Translations under genes and position numbers: made by a program
The notes under the pieces: generated by a model
Databases searched by the model: none
Seen by the model: only the letters and a program-made list of their open reading frames with translations
What the model was told of the DNA's origin: nothing
NCBI GenBank assembly: GCA_024680815.1
Contig: JAILBQ010000077.1
Span: 1 to 64,000, forward strand
Reading direction: 5' to 3'
Origin: Lachnospiraceae bacterium
GTDB lineage: Bacteria; Bacillota; Clostridia; Lachnospirales; Lachnospiraceae
Length of the DNA stretch: 64,000 nt
In this document: positions 36,898-47,811 of the stretch, piece after piece
Position numbering within the stretch: the stretch's first letter is position 1
Layout of the letters: each line of letters starts with the position of its first letter

Positions 36898-38009
36898 CAG
36901 GCGCCACCCAGAATTCTTTTATACAGCTCTTTATGGCGTGAAACATATCTGTCGCTCTTATAGAGGGAACGGTAGCGCTCCAGGAAAAAGCTCTGCTCCT
37001 TCATAAGCGCCTCTCTGTCCCCGGCGAAACGCCGGACAGCTTCCACAAAGCCGGAGGGCTCCTCTTTATCGTAGAGCGCCTCCTCTTTTCCCACCACCTC
37101 CGGCAGCCCTCCCACGGCCGTGGCCAGAACAGCACATTTCCGGCTCATGGCCTCAACCGCGGCCTTGCCGAAGGATTCAAATCTGGAGGTCATGACAAAA
37201 AGATCCACCCCGTAATAATAGTCGCTCATTTCCTCCTGGGAAAGATCCTGACGGTAGCGGAAGTTTTCCGCCCCCATTATTTCCCTGAGCCCGCCGCAAA
37301 GCTTTTCTACCACCTCCGCATCTCCCGGCTCAAAGACAGAAAGCACCAGATCCACAAAAAAATCAATTCCCGCCTTCTTTAACTCCCGCACAAGCTCTGG
37401 CACCGCGTCCCAGTCCTTTTCTTCACAGACCCTGCCCGCAAAACCGATAACAAGCTTCCCGGAGGTTTTCTTTTTTTCGGGCTCAAAGGTCTCAAAAAGC
37501 GGGCTTATGGTGTTGGGTATGGTTTCCACGGGCCGTATCGCAGTGTGCTCCCGCCAGAGCGTGGCGTTTTTCTCCGTGGTTGTCACAAGAGCCGCCGCTC
37601 TTTTCAGCACCGGCATCATAAAAAGCCTGGAGCGGAGCCGGTAGCCGAAATACATCCCCCTGTCCGTATAAATATAGGGAAGGAGCGGAAAATGCCGGCG
37701 GATAAAACCGTAGGTTATCAGTGACTCCGACATCTCGATATGTATAAGCGACGGCTTTTCAGCGGCAATTATTTCCCTGAAGGCCTTAATCCGAAGCCTC
37801 AGGTTGGGAAGCCTCTTCTCTCCCATGGGATAGGTTTCGACCCTGAAGGCATAGTCGCTTTTCTTACTTTTCAAAAGCTCCGGGCAGACTACCACAATTT
37901 CATATTCCCCCTCTTTTGAGAGGGGGTCGCAGATCGCCCGGGTAGAAAGCTGGGCTCCTCCCGGCAGGTCTATGGGATATTCCATTAAATACAGGATCTT
38001 AGGCTTCAT
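36897..38009 (-). CDS. Glycosyltransferase family 4
   Basis: 370 aa; IGFAGRVCEEKDWDAVPELV, FVMTSRFESFGKAAVEAMSRKCAVLATAVGGLPEVV. Confidence 0.92.
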   Translation of the reverse strand: MKPKILYLMEYPIDLPGGAQLSTRAICDPLSKEGEYEIVVVCPELLKSKKSDYAFRVETYPMGEKRLPNLRLRIKAFREIIAAEKPSLIHIEMSESLITYGFIRRHFPLLPYIYTDRGMYFGYRLRSRLFMMPVLKRAAALVTTTEKNATLWREHTAIRPVETIPNTISPLFETFEPEKKKTSGKLVIGFAGRVCEEKDWDAVPELVRELKKAGIDFFVDLVLSVFEPGDAEVVEKLCGGLREIMGAENFRYRQDLSQEEMSDYYYGVDLFVMTSRFESFGKAAVEAMSRKCAVLATAVGGLPEVVGKEEALYDKEEPSGFVEAVRRFAGDREALMKEQSFFLERYRSLYKSDRYVSRHKELYKRILGGA

Positions 38010-39172
38010 TCCCGGTACCAGTTGTTTTTAAGCAGCTCACAGGGACTTAAGGGTCCCTCTTCATAGCGGGGAGGTTCAAGCGCGATCAGTCCTTCGGCAA
38101 ACTCCAGCACCCTCTGTGCCGCCACGGCCGGGTTCCAGAGCTCCTTCATATATTCAAAGGCTCCCCGGCCGAGGTGACGGACCTCCTCCGGGTTTTTTAA
38201 AAGCCGTTCCAGCTTTTCCGTAAGACTCATAAGCTTTCCGCTTTGGAAAAGATACCCGGTCTTTCCCGGCAAAACAAGGAAAGGGGCGGCCCCCGCGGCG
38301 TGAGAGGCTATAACGGCGCAGCCCGCGGAAAGAGCCTCGTAGATCACCGACCCCCAGCCCTCCAGGAAGTTGCTGGTCATTACGAAAATATCGGCTTTTT
38401 CCATCTCCTCACGGGTTTTTTCCGGGCTTAAATACCCGAGAAATTCCGTGCGCTCCTTCAGCCCTTCTTTTTCAACAAGGAGCTTTAACCTTTCCTCCTC
38501 CTCCCCTCCCCCGACAAAGCGGACGGAAAAGGGCAGCCCTTTGGCGGCACAAAGCCCTGCCGCGCGGATAAAAAGGTCGGCGCGCTTTAATTTTAAAAAC
38601 CGCCCCGCCCAGAGCACAACCGGCGGATTGTTTTTCTCCTTCAGAGAAAAAAGCTCCTCTTCGGAAAGTCTCTCTCCCTCCGGAAAATAGCCGAATTTAT
38701 AGCATTTCCCGGGATAGCTTCTTAAAAAAGCATAGTCGGAGGCGCAGTAGGCACTGGCTGCAAGCAGATAAATGTTTTTTTCACGGTTTCTGTAATGGTT
38801 TACATAAAACTTTTTTGCCAGTCTCGGGATCAGGACCTTGACCCGCCCCTCCTTTAAAGGCCGCTCCGAATAGCGGAAGGTCAGCTTATTTTTCTGAAGG
38901 CGGGCGAAAATCAGCTCCTCCGGAGCCGTTCCCATAATCACGAGACCGCTTTCCTCCGCCAGTTTAAATGCCTTATCACGGGCTTCCGAACTCAGATGGC
39001 TCTGAAGCACATAGGACGGAAGACTTCCTCCTCCCCAGCCCATTTCGGAACGGAATTTCTCCATGGGCTCGGTCTCCACAAAGGTGAAGTCCTCCCCCAG
39101 ACGCTCATAAAAGGCATCACAGAGGGAACGCTGATGATGATTGAAATAGTTTGAAAAAAAAGTTACCTTCAT
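38006..39172 (-). CDS. Glycosyltransferase family 4
   Basis: 388 aa; WAGRFLKLKRADLFIRAA, DIFVMTSNFLEGWGSVIYEALSAGCAVIASHAAGAAPFLV. Confidence 0.92.
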   Translation of the reverse strand: MKVTFFSNYFNHHQRSLCDAFYERLGEDFTFVETEPMEKFRSEMGWGGGSLPSYVLQSHLSSEARDKAFKLAEESGLVIMGTAPEELIFARLQKNKLTFRYSERPLKEGRVKVLIPRLAKKFYVNHYRNREKNIYLLAASAYCASDYAFLRSYPGKCYKFGYFPEGERLSEEELFSLKEKNNPPVVLWAGRFLKLKRADLFIRAAGLCAAKGLPFSVRFVGGGEEEERLKLLVEKEGLKERTEFLGYLSPEKTREEMEKADIFVMTSNFLEGWGSVIYEALSAGCAVIASHAAGAAPFLVLPGKTGYLFQSGKLMSLTEKLERLLKNPEEVRHLGRGAFEYMKELWNPAVAAQRVLEFAEGLIALEPPRYEEGPLSPCELLKNNWYRE

Positions 39173-39903
39173 GCCAGAATAAACTTGATTACCTCAAAGC
39201 CGATACACTCAAAGAGATAAAAACGGCTGTAGCCGTTGTTCCGGTAGATCCGGTAGCGCCGCTTAATCCGCTCCCCCACCTCACTTAAGGGTATCCTGCT
39301 GCTGACCCCTCCCATACGGAAGTTGGCCAGAACCCGGTTTACGATCCTTATTTTGTATCCCGCCGCACGGACCCTGAAATAGAAATCCATGTCGTCGCTG
39401 ATGTTTTCACAGCGGTAGCGGAAGCGGTCATATACCTCCCGGCGCACAAACTGGGTGGGATGGTTCCAGTCCCGGCTGGTAACGTATTTACGGAGCCTGG
39501 CGCGTTTGATAAAGGTTCTGCCGTTTGTCATGTGCATCCTTACGTCCGCAAAGGCCAGGTCGAAACCCCCGTCGGAGTAGAGGGCTTTCATGGTCTGAAC
39601 CGCATCGCTTTCGTACCAGTCGTCGCTGTTGATGATTCCGATGAGCTTTCCCTTTGCCCGGCAGATCCCCAGATTCATGGCGTCGTAGATCCCGTTATCC
39701 GGACCGGAATGAATTATATAATCATAGCCCTTTTCGGCAAAGGCCTCCCGGTAGCTTTCCGCTATTTCCAGGGTTCTATCTGTGGAAAGACCGTCCATAA
39801 TGATATATTCTATCTCGGGATCGGTCTGGTTAAGGACGGATTCTATGGTCCGGGCAATGGTTTTCTCCGCGTTCAGACAGACGGTAATAATGGAGCAGAG
39901 CAT
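39169..39903 (-). CDS. Glycosyltransferase family 2
   Basis: 244 aa; SIITVCLNAEKTIARTIESVLNQTDPEIEYIIMDGLSTDRT, GIINSDDWYESDAV. Confidence 0.93.
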   Translation of the reverse strand: MLCSIITVCLNAEKTIARTIESVLNQTDPEIEYIIMDGLSTDRTLEIAESYREAFAEKGYDYIIHSGPDNGIYDAMNLGICRAKGKLIGIINSDDWYESDAVQTMKALYSDGGFDLAFADVRMHMTNGRTFIKRARLRKYVTSRDWNHPTQFVRREVYDRFRYRCENISDDMDFYFRVRAAGYKIRIVNRVLANFRMGGVSSRIPLSEVGERIKRRYRIYRNNGYSRFYLFECIGFEVIKFILA

Positions 39904-41238
39904 CTAAAAGCCCTCCGTGGAATCCCCGGCCTTAAAGAGCACCGTCAGGGTCTGGAAAAGAAGTCTTATATCCATGATGATGCTGAAATTTTCTATGTAC
40001 ATCAGGTCGAGAATCAGCTTGTCCTTCGGGGTTGTATTATATCGCCCCATAACCTGGGCAAGGCCCGTAAGTCCGGCCTTCATGCGAAGGCGGTACTTGA
40101 ACTCCGGCATCTCCTTTTCATATTCATCCACGTTTTCCAGCATCTCCGGCCGGGGTCCCACAAGGGACATCTCCCCTTTCAGAATATTAAAAAGCTGGGG
40201 CAGCTCATCGATCCGGTAGCGGCGAAGGGTCTTTCCGACCCGGGTTATCCTGCCGTCATCCCGGGTGGAGGAATAGTTTTCCACATTTTCCTTCATTGTG
40301 CGGAATTTGTATATCTCGAAGGTTCTGCCGTGAATAGTGGCCCGCTTCTGCCGGAAAAACACCTTTCCGGCGTCTTCTTTTTTTATGGCCAGGGCGGCAA
40401 TGAGCATGACCGGACTGGTTAAAACAATACCCAGGAGAGAAAGAACTATATCCATGGCCCGTTTTATAAGACGCTGTTCAAAGGTCATGCTGCCTATGGT
40501 TTTTCTGAGGAACAATATATCCCCGAACATCATCTGCCTGGCTGTCATATCCACCAGGTCGGAAATGTCGGGGCTCACATAGACGTTTTTCAGGTGCTTG
40601 TAGCAATAGCTCACAAGCTCCGACTTTTCCCCGCCGGAGACATCGTAAAAAAAGACGGAGTCCACAGCCTTTATCCGCTGATGCAGCCCCTCCTCGCCTG
40701 CCCCTGCCACGCCCTCCACCGTGAAACGCTTACCGTAAACGCCGATGGCCCGGCGCAGAAGCTCTTCCTCCCCAGGACCGGAGGTGATAACAAGCACGCG
40801 CTCACCGGGACGCAGGGCTGTATACAGGGAATCGCCGGCCCGTATTAAAAGAGCGGTAAACAGGGTCTGAATCGCCACGGCGAGCAGGAAAAATCCGAAG
40901 GAGCTCAAACGGAAGGCTCTGCCGTTGGCGTCGTTGGTGTTCATGATAATGAGCATCAGATAAGTGCCGAGGTACGTTAAAACCATCGTCAGCTCCAGAG
41001 ACAGGAAGATCGAGCGTCCCTCCCGGAGTCCGAAGTCGCAGCCCCCGTAAATATGCGTCAGAAAATACGTCAGCATCAGATAGGTTATGACCATGACGAC
41101 TGACGTTCTGGAAAGCTTGTATACCTGGAAATTTTCGATCCCCATGAAATAAAAGAAGACGCAGAACCCCGATACGTAAAGCAGGATTCGCAGTATGTTT
41201 AAAATCGTGGCGGAAAATCTGGAGGCGATTGTCTTCAT
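39904..41238 (-). CDS. Initiating undecaprenyl-phosphate sugar phosphotransferase
   Basis: 444 aa; KRAMDIVLSLLGIVLTSPVMLIAALAIK, GRTFEIYKFRTMKENVEN, LRRYRIDELPQLFNILKGEMSLVGPRPEM. Confidence 0.95.
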   Translation of the reverse strand: MKTIASRFSATILNILRILLYVSGFCVFFYFMGIENFQVYKLSRTSVVMVITYLMLTYFLTHIYGGCDFGLREGRSIFLSLELTMVLTYLGTYLMLIIMNTNDANGRAFRLSSFGFFLLAVAIQTLFTALLIRAGDSLYTALRPGERVLVITSGPGEEELLRRAIGVYGKRFTVEGVAGAGEEGLHQRIKAVDSVFFYDVSGGEKSELVSYCYKHLKNVYVSPDISDLVDMTARQMMFGDILFLRKTIGSMTFEQRLIKRAMDIVLSLLGIVLTSPVMLIAALAIKKEDAGKVFFRQKRATIHGRTFEIYKFRTMKENVENYSSTRDDGRITRVGKTLRRYRIDELPQLFNILKGEMSLVGPRPEMLENVDEYEKEMPEFKYRLRMKAGLTGLAQVMGRYNTTPKDKLILDLMYIENFSIIMDIRLLFQTLTVLFKAGDSTEGF

Positions 41239-41243
41239 ATCCC

Positions 41244-42020
41244 CTATTCTACCGATTCTTTCAGGTCCGTCAAGTCGGCGGAGGCTTTATACATGATAAG
41301 AGCCGCGGCTACGGCGGCGTTAAGGGATTCAAGCTGGCCCTTCATCGGAATATGCACCCGTACATCCGCTTTTTCCAGGGTCTCCTTTTTCAGCCCCTTC
41401 GCTTCGTTTCCTATGAAGACCGCGCTTTTTTCCGTAAAGGGAAGCTTCTCAAAAGAAACGCTTTTCTCTGAGCGCGCGTCCGCGGCGTAAAGCGTATATC
41501 CGGCGCTTTTAAGCCGTTCCGCAAGAGAGAGAGTTTCCTTAAGGCGGCAGAAAGGTACACGGAATATTGAACCCATGGAAGAACGCACAGTTTTCGGGGA
41601 AAAGGGATCGGCCGTTTCGGCGTCCATGATAATTCCGCCTACTCCCGCTCCCTCCCCGGTGCGGAGAATAGTGCCGAGATTTCCCGGATCCTGGATACCC
41701 TCCAGCACAATGAGAAGACGGCTTTTCATAAGCTCTGCCGGATCTGCAAAGCTCCGCTTCGCCACGGCCAGGATTCCCTGGGGGGTTTTTACGTCGGAAA
41801 GCCTTTCAAAAACAGGGTCACTCACCACCTCCGCCTCAATCTCAGGGTATGAGGCGTGGAAGGAGGCGGAAACGTAGACCTCAAGAAGCCGTTCCTTTGG
41901 CGCCTCTCCATACAATTTGATGCCTTCGATAACGAAGGCATCAAGCTTTTCTCTTGCGCTGCCGCGTTCCAGCAGCGAACGCACGGTTTTTAATCTCTGA
42001 TTATTTCGCGACCCGATCAT
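41244..42020 (-). CDS. TrmH/SpoU family RNA 2'-O-methyltransferase
   Basis: 258 aa; LIVLEGIQDPGNLGTILRTGEGAGVGGIIM, IGNEAKGLKKETLEKADVRVHIPMKGQLESLNAAVAAALIMY. Confidence 0.95.
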   Translation of the reverse strand: MIGSRNNQRLKTVRSLLERGSAREKLDAFVIEGIKLYGEAPKERLLEVYVSASFHASYPEIEAEVVSDPVFERLSDVKTPQGILAVAKRSFADPAELMKSRLLIVLEGIQDPGNLGTILRTGEGAGVGGIIMDAETADPFSPKTVRSSMGSIFRVPFCRLKETLSLAERLKSAGYTLYAADARSEKSVSFEKLPFTEKSAVFIGNEAKGLKKETLEKADVRVHIPMKGQLESLNAAVAAALIMYKASADLTDLKESVE

Positions 42021-43002
42021 TGGCTATTGACCTGGAAAGTGCTTTGGAAACATCGTAGTAATATTCGGGAATCTCTTTTTTCATATTGAGGGCCTCTTCG
42101 ATGTCGAAGTCCCTGAACTCCCCGCCCAGATACCCGATACAGCGGTTACAGTTGCCCTCCTCAAGGAGATCGGCCGCATAGGCTCCCATTATGGCAGCGT
42201 AGAATCTGTCCTTGCAGGAAGGAGAGCCGCCGCGCTGCATGTAGCCTAAGATCGTGGCCCTGGTTTCCATGCCTGTGGCCGCCTCTATCCGCCTGGACAT
42301 TGAGGTGGAATGCCCGATACCCTCGGCGTTTATGATCAGGTGGTGGGTTTTCCCGAGCTTCCGGCTTTCGATAATGTGGTTGATAATGTTCTGCTCGTTA
42401 AAGTCATATTTTTCCGGAAGCAGAATATCCTCCGCCCCGGTGGCGACGCCGCACCACAAGGCAATATAGCCCGCGTTCCTGCCCATGACTTCGATTATCG
42501 AGCAGCGCTCATGGGAGCTGGAGGTGTCGCGCACCTTGTCTATGGCCTCCATGGCCGTATTCACGGCTGTGTCAAAGCCTATGGTATAGTCGGTGCAGGC
42601 AATATCCAGATCTATGGTGCCGGGTATGCATACCACCGGTATACCTTCCCGGGAAAGCCCCAGCGCTCCCCGGTAGGAGCCGTCGCCCCCGATTATGGCC
42701 ACGCCCTCAATACCTCTTTTTCTCAATATGTCCGCGGCCTTCTTCTTTCCCTCATCAGTAGCAAACTCGCTGCTGCGGGCCGTTCCCAGTATCGTGCCGC
42801 CCTTCTGGATCGCATCCGCCACACTGCGGGCGTTCATGTCGAACATTTCCTCGGCAAGAAGGCCCTTATAGCCCTTTTCAATTCCCACAACCTTAAGGCC
42901 CTTACCCAGAGCCCGGCGCACCACCGCGCGAATGGCGGCGTTCATTCCCGGAGCGTCTCCTCCGCTTGTCAGAACCGCAATCTTTTTACATCCCTTTGGC
43001 AT
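42001..43002 (-). CDS. pfkA: 6-phosphofructokinase
   Basis: 333 aa; KIAVLTSGGDAPGMNAAIRAVVRRAL, IGGDGSYRGALGL, PGTIDLDIACTDYTIGFDTAVNTAMEAIDKVRDTSSSHERCSIIEVMGR. Confidence 0.96.
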   Translation of the reverse strand: MPKGCKKIAVLTSGGDAPGMNAAIRAVVRRALGKGLKVVGIEKGYKGLLAEEMFDMNARSVADAIQKGGTILGTARSSEFATDEGKKKAADILRKRGIEGVAIIGGDGSYRGALGLSREGIPVVCIPGTIDLDIACTDYTIGFDTAVNTAMEAIDKVRDTSSSHERCSIIEVMGRNAGYIALWCGVATGAEDILLPEKYDFNEQNIINHIIESRKLGKTHHLIINAEGIGHSTSMSRRIEAATGMETRATILGYMQRGGSPSCKDRFYAAIMGAYAADLLEEGNCNRCIGYLGGEFRDFDIEEALNMKKEIPEYYYDVSKALSRSIANDRVAK

Positions 43003-43044
43003 GTGTTTCCTCCGTCATGTTGGACTGTTGACACCTGTAGCTTC

Positions 43045-43073
43045 ATTATAACTATAGTACTATCCATTTTCAA
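43045..43073 (-). promoter_or_regulatory. Sigma-A-type promoter for pfkA
   Basis: Minus strand TTGAAA-N17-TATAAT. Confidence 0.75.
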
Positions 43074-43124
43074 TAACGATCGGCATGATGATCCGCCGGC
43101 CTGCCGGGCGCGAAATCCGGTATA

Positions 43125-46100
43125 CTACACCAGCTTCACATTTTCCTCTCCGTAGGCCGCAATCAGCACCTCCAGCAGAGCCTTGTCGGTGTATACCTTA
43201 TACTGAAGCACCTTTTTCTGGCGTTCTTTTTTAAGGTAGATCACTACCTCATCCCGCTCACGTCCCCCCCGGGAGGAAAGAAGCCCCGTAAGGTTTTCCT
43301 CCGTGCGCTCAAAGGCCGTTCTGTCCTCGAACTGGAGGAAGAGACGCCTGGGCATATCCTCAAAGGGCTTCAGGCTGTCAATTACGATCTGACCGTCCCG
43401 CTCAGAGTCAAGCTTCACCCGTCCTCTGGCAAAAACCTTGGCGTCAGCAGTAATAATTCCGGCATAGGCGCTGTACCGGTCCGGCCAGACAAGGCATTCC
43501 ACCGTCCCGTACAGATCCTCGATTTCCAGTATAGCCATGGTATCGCCTTTTTTCGTGTATTTCAGAGTCACTCCCGAAATAAGGCCTCCGATGGCAACCT
43601 CCCTGCCCTCTCTCAGGGAAACCCGGCCGGTTTCAGGGTTAATCATAAATTCCGTGGATCTGACGGTGCTGTATTTTTCCATCAGGGCAGTATATTCCTC
43701 CAGGGGATGACCGCTGACGTAGACCCCCAGCACCTCCTTTTCCATGGCAAGGCGGATTTCCGGAGGAAATTCACCCACATCCGGGAGAGTCACCTCTTCC
43801 GCCTCCCCGGCCAGCGGAGAGCCCTCATCAAACAGGGACAGCTGTCCCTCCAGGTTGTCCTTCCGCTCTCCGTTCACTTCGTCGATAAGCATTTCATATA
43901 CCGACAGAAGCTGCTTCCTCGTGCCTCCCAGACAGTCCATGGCCCCTGCCTTTATTAAGGCCTCCACGGTGCGCTTGTTCATGACCTTCTGGTCTATCCG
44001 CTTTATAATATCAAGAAGATCCTTAAATTTCCCGCCTGTTTCCCTCTCCTCCTCGATCCTGCGGATGGTGGGCCCGCCCACTGATTTGATGGCGTTAAGC
44101 CCGTAAAGAATGCTCTTATCCTCTCCCGGGGCAAAGCCGCCGGAGCTCTCGTTTATATTCGGAGGAAGAATCTTAAGACCCATTGCCCGGGCAGAGAGTA
44201 TATAGCCGGACACCTTTCCCGGGGCGTCAATCACGCTGGTTAAAAGAGCGGCCATATATTCCACGGGATAATAGTATTTAAGCCAGGCTGTCTGCATCGT
44301 AACATAGGCATAGCAGGCGGCGTGGGATTTGTTAAAGGCGTATTTCGCGAAATCCAGCATGTCGGAGTAGATTTTCCGGGCCGTCTCCTCCCGAATACCG
44401 CGCTCACTGCAGCCCTTAACAAAGTTGCCCTGTTCCTCCTCCATGACGTGCTGCTTCTTCTTGCTCATGGCACGGCGCAGAATATCCGCCCCGCCCAGAG
44501 AATAACCCCCCAGGCTCTGAACGATCTGCATAACCTGTTCCTGGTAGACGATACAGCCGTAGGTGGCCTTCAGTATGGGCTCCAGCTCCGGGCAGTCATA
44601 CTTCACATTCGCCGCATCCTTTTTTCCGGCTATATATCTCGGAATAAAGTCCATGGGACCGGGACGGTACAGAGCGATTCCCGCTATTATGTCCTCCAGA
44701 GAGGAGGGCTTTAAATCCTTCATGAAACGCTGCATCCCCGGAGATTCCAGCTGGAATATGCCGTCAGTGTTTCCACTGCTTATATATGCCAGAACTTTAG
44801 GGTCGTCGTAATCCACCTTTGAGAGGTCCACCTCTGCCTCAGGGTGTCTCGCCGCGGCAAACTCAAAGGCGTTTTCAATAACAGTGAGGGTTCTCAGACC
44901 CAGGAAGTCCATCTTTAAAAGTCCCAGCTCCTCCAGGGTCGTCATTCCGAACTGGGTTGTAATTTCTCCTCCCGCACCCCGGGAAAGAGGCACATAGAGA
45001 TCGGCTTCTTCGGGTGTGATTAAAATTCCGGCGGCATGGATTGAGGAATGGCGCGGCAGTCCCTCGAGGCGCATGGACATTTCAATCAGCTCCTTAACCT
45101 CTTCGTCTCCCTCATAGAGGCCTTTAAGCTCCTTCGAGGCTTCCAGCGCGCCTTTAAGAGTTATTCCAAGCTCGTTGGGAATAAGCCTTACGATGGAATC
45201 CGCCCTGCTGTAGGGCCAGTCCATAACCCTGGCCACATCCCGGATCACAGCGCGGGCTCCCAGGGTCCCGAAGGTTATGATCTGGACGCAGCGCTCCCTG
45301 CCGTACTTTTCCACCACATAATCTATAACCTCCTGCCTGCGCTCAAATCCGAAATCAATATCGATATCCGGCATGGACACACGTTCGGGGTTTAAAAAGC
45401 GCTCAAAGAGCAGATCGTATTTTATAGGATCTATGTCGGTAATATGGAGACAGTAGGTTACAACCGCTCCGGCCGCGGAGCCTCTGCCCGGTCCCACGGG
45501 AATGCCATGCTCCCTGGCAAAATTGATATAGTCCCAGACAATAAGAAAGTAGTCCACATAGCCCATATCCCGGATAACGGAAAGTTCGTATTCCATACGC
45601 TTTTTAAGCGTCCCGTCGTCATCGGGATAGCGTTCCTTAAGGCCCTTTTCAGCAAGATAATTAAGATAACTCCAAGAATCGTAGCCCTCAGGAACATCGT
45701 AGCGGGGAAGCTTCAGATTGTGAAATTCTATGTTTACACTGCAGCGCAGGGCAATTTTCTGTGTGTTTTCAATCGCCTCGGGGGCATAGGGAAACAGAGC
45801 GCGCATCTCCTCCTCGCTCTTAACGTAAAACTGCCCGCCGGGATAACGCATCCGGTTCTCGTCGGAAAGCCGTTTTCCGGTCTGGAGGCACAGCAGCACC
45901 TCATGAGGCTTTTCGTCCTCTCTCCTGGTGTAGTGGATATCATTGGTGGCCACCAGAGGGATATCCAGCTTCTCCGACATACCCACGAGAGTCTGGTTAA
46001 CCAGATCCTCATCGGCATAGCCGTGGCTCTGGAGCTCCAGAAAGAAATTATTCTTTCCGAAGCATTCCTTATACTTAAGCGCCGCTTTCTCCGCGTCGGC

Positions 46101-46553
46101 CCTCCTCCCCTGGACTATGGCCCGGGGTATCTCTCCCGCAAGGCATGCAGACAAGGCTATGAGTCCCTCATGATATTTTTCAAGGGTTTCCATGTCCACC
46201 CGGGGCTTATAGTAATAGCCTTCGGTATGCCCTATGGAAACAATCTTCATAAGGTTCGCATAGCCTTTATCATTTTCCGCCAGAAGCACAAGGTGGTAGT
46301 AGCGGTCCTCTTTCTCGCTTCCCCGGTCAAACCGGGAGCCCGGAGACACATAGATCTCGCAGCCTATCACAGGCTTGATCCCGGCCTCAAGAGCCTCCCG
46401 GTAAAAATCGATGACGCCGTACATTACGCCGTGATCCGTGATGGCCGCGGCGCTCATTCCCAGCTCCTTTACCCTGGCGACGTATTCCTTTATTTTGTTC
46501 GCCCCATCCAGAAGAGAGTATTCCGTATGAGTATGGAGATGAACAAATGCCAT
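43125..46553 (-). CDS. dnaE: DNA polymerase III subunit alpha
   Basis: 1142 aa; FVHLHTHTEYSLLDGANKI, GPGRGSAAGAVVTYCLHITDIDPIKYDLLFERFLNPERVSMPDIDIDF, YQEQVMQI, FNKSHAACYAYVTMQTAWLKYYYP. Confidence 0.97.
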   Translation of the reverse strand: MAFVHLHTHTEYSLLDGANKIKEYVARVKELGMSAAAITDHGVMYGVIDFYREALEAGIKPVIGCEIYVSPGSRFDRGSEKEDRYYHLVLLAENDKGYANLMKIVSIGHTEGYYYKPRVDMETLEKYHEGLIALSACLAGEIPRAIVQGRRADAEKAALKYKECFGKNNFFLELQSHGYADEDLVNQTLVGMSEKLDIPLVATNDIHYTRREDEKPHEVLLCLQTGKRLSDENRMRYPGGQFYVKSEEEMRALFPYAPEAIENTQKIALRCSVNIEFHNLKLPRYDVPEGYDSWSYLNYLAEKGLKERYPDDDGTLKKRMEYELSVIRDMGYVDYFLIVWDYINFAREHGIPVGPGRGSAAGAVVTYCLHITDIDPIKYDLLFERFLNPERVSMPDIDIDFGFERRQEVIDYVVEKYGRERCVQIITFGTLGARAVIRDVARVMDWPYSRADSIVRLIPNELGITLKGALEASKELKGLYEGDEEVKELIEMSMRLEGLPRHSSIHAAGILITPEEADLYVPLSRGAGGEITTQFGMTTLEELGLLKMDFLGLRTLTVIENAFEFAAARHPEAEVDLSKVDYDDPKVLAYISSGNTDGIFQLESPGMQRFMKDLKPSSLEDIIAGIALYRPGPMDFIPRYIAGKKDAANVKYDCPELEPILKATYGCIVYQEQVMQIVQSLGGYSLGGADILRRAMSKKKQHVMEEEQGNFVKGCSERGIREETARKIYSDMLDFAKYAFNKSHAACYAYVTMQTAWLKYYYPVEYMAALLTSVIDAPGKVSGYILSARAMGLKILPPNINESSGGFAPGEDKSILYGLNAIKSVGGPTIRRIEEERETGGKFKDLLDIIKRIDQKVMNKRTVEALIKAGAMDCLGGTRKQLLSVYEMLIDEVNGERKDNLEGQLSLFDEGSPLAGEAEEVTLPDVGEFPPEIRLAMEKEVLGVYVSGHPLEEYTALMEKYSTVRSTEFMINPETGRVSLREGREVAIGGLISGVTLKYTKKGDTMAILEIEDLYGTVECLVWPDRYSAYAGIITADAKVFARGRVKLDSERDGQIVIDSLKPFEDMPRRLFLQFEDRTAFERTEENLTGLLSSRGGRERDEVVIYLKKERQKKVLQYKVYTDKALLEVLIAAYGEENVKLV

Positions 46554-46560
46554 TGCTTTA

Positions 46561-47769
46561 TCAGTTCAGATATTTTTTCAGCTCTTCCGCCTTATCTGTC
46601 CTCTCCCAGGGCAGATCGACATCATCTCTCCCGAAGTGGCCGTAGGAGGAGGTCTGCTCATAGATGGGACGGCGGAGATCCAGCATCTTTATGATTCCGG
46701 CAGGACGCAGGTCAAAGTTTTCACGGACGATCTCCGTGAGCCTTTCATCGGAAAGCTTTCCGGTTCCGGCGGTGTCAACCATGACAGAAGTGGGATTCGC
46801 CACGCCGATGGCGTAGGAAAGCTGAATTTCCACCTGATCCGCCAGCCCGGCCGCCACCAGGTTTTTCGCCACGTATCTTGCCGCGTATGCCGCCGAGCGG
46901 TCAACCTTCGTGCAGTCCTTGCCGGAGAAGGCTCCGCCGCCGTGACGGGCGTATCCGCCGTAGGTATCCACAATGATCTTTCTGCCGGTCAGACCCGCGT
47001 CTCCGTGAGGGCCGCCGATAACGAAGCGCCCGGTGGGATTGATGAAGATCTTGGTCTTGTCGTCCACAAGCTCCTTCGGAAGCACGGGATCCATAACATA
47101 TTTTCTGATATCCTCGTGAATCTGCTCCTGGGTCACATCGGGATCGTGCTGGGTGGAGATAACCACCGCTTCAAGCCGCACCGGCTTCCCGTTTTCGTCA
47201 TATTCCACGGAAACCTGGCTCTTGCCGTCCGGCCGGAGATAGGTTAAGGTTCCGTCCTTCCTGACATCGGTCAGCTTCTTCGCCAGCTTATGAGCCAGGG
47301 AAATGGGATAGGGCATAAGCTCCGGGGTTTCCCTGGTGGCAAAGCCAAACATCATGCCCTGGTCTCCGGCGCCTATGGCACCGATTTCCTCATCCGTCAT
47401 GTTCTTTTCAAGGGCTCTCAGATCCGCCTTGGTTTCAAGAGCATTGTCCACGCCCATGGCTATGTCGGGGGACTGCTCGTCGATGGCGGTTAAAACGGCG
47501 CAGGTATTGGCGTCAAACCCGTAGTCGGACTTGGTGTAGCCGATTCTGGCTATTGTATCTCTGGCCACCTTCTGGATATCCACATAAGCTTTTGTGGAAA
47601 TTTCTCCGGTAATTAAAACAAAGCCGGTGCAGGCCGCCGTCTCGCAGGCCACACGGCTCATGGGATCCTGACGCATGCATTCGTCCAGAATGGCATCGGA
47701 AATGGCGTCACAGACCTTGTCGGGATGTCCCTCCGTTACGGATTCCGAGGTAAATAAACGTTTCTCCAT
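46561..47769 (-). CDS. metK: S-adenosylmethionine synthetase
   Basis: [46 protein letters not shown]-type and [27 protein letters not shown] motifs. Start set at the internal ATG because the longer ORF runs into the riboswitch. Confidence 0.97.
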   Translation of the reverse strand: MEKRLFTSESVTEGHPDKVCDAISDAILDECMRQDPMSRVACETAACTGFVLITGEISTKAYVDIQKVARDTIARIGYTKSDYGFDANTCAVLTAIDEQSPDIAMGVDNALETKADLRALEKNMTDEEIGAIGAGDQGMMFGFATRETPELMPYPISLAHKLAKKLTDVRKDGTLTYLRPDGKSQVSVEYDENGKPVRLEAVVISTQHDPDVTQEQIHEDIRKYVMDPVLPKELVDDKTKIFINPTGRFVIGGPHGDAGLTGRKIIVDTYGGYARHGGGAFSGKDCTKVDRSAAYAARYVAKNLVAAGLADQVEIQLSYAIGVANPTSVMVDTAGTGKLSDERLTEIVRENFDLRPAGIIKMLDLRRPIYEQTSSYGHFGRDDVDLPWERTDKAEELKKYLN

Positions 47770-47811
47770 TGATTCTTCCTTTCCGCCGCGTTTTGCGGCA
47801 AATGCAAAAAT

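Noticed and set aside
45444-46694. 416-aa plus-strand ORF
   Set aside because: Antisense to dnaE and the end of metK; no domain signature.
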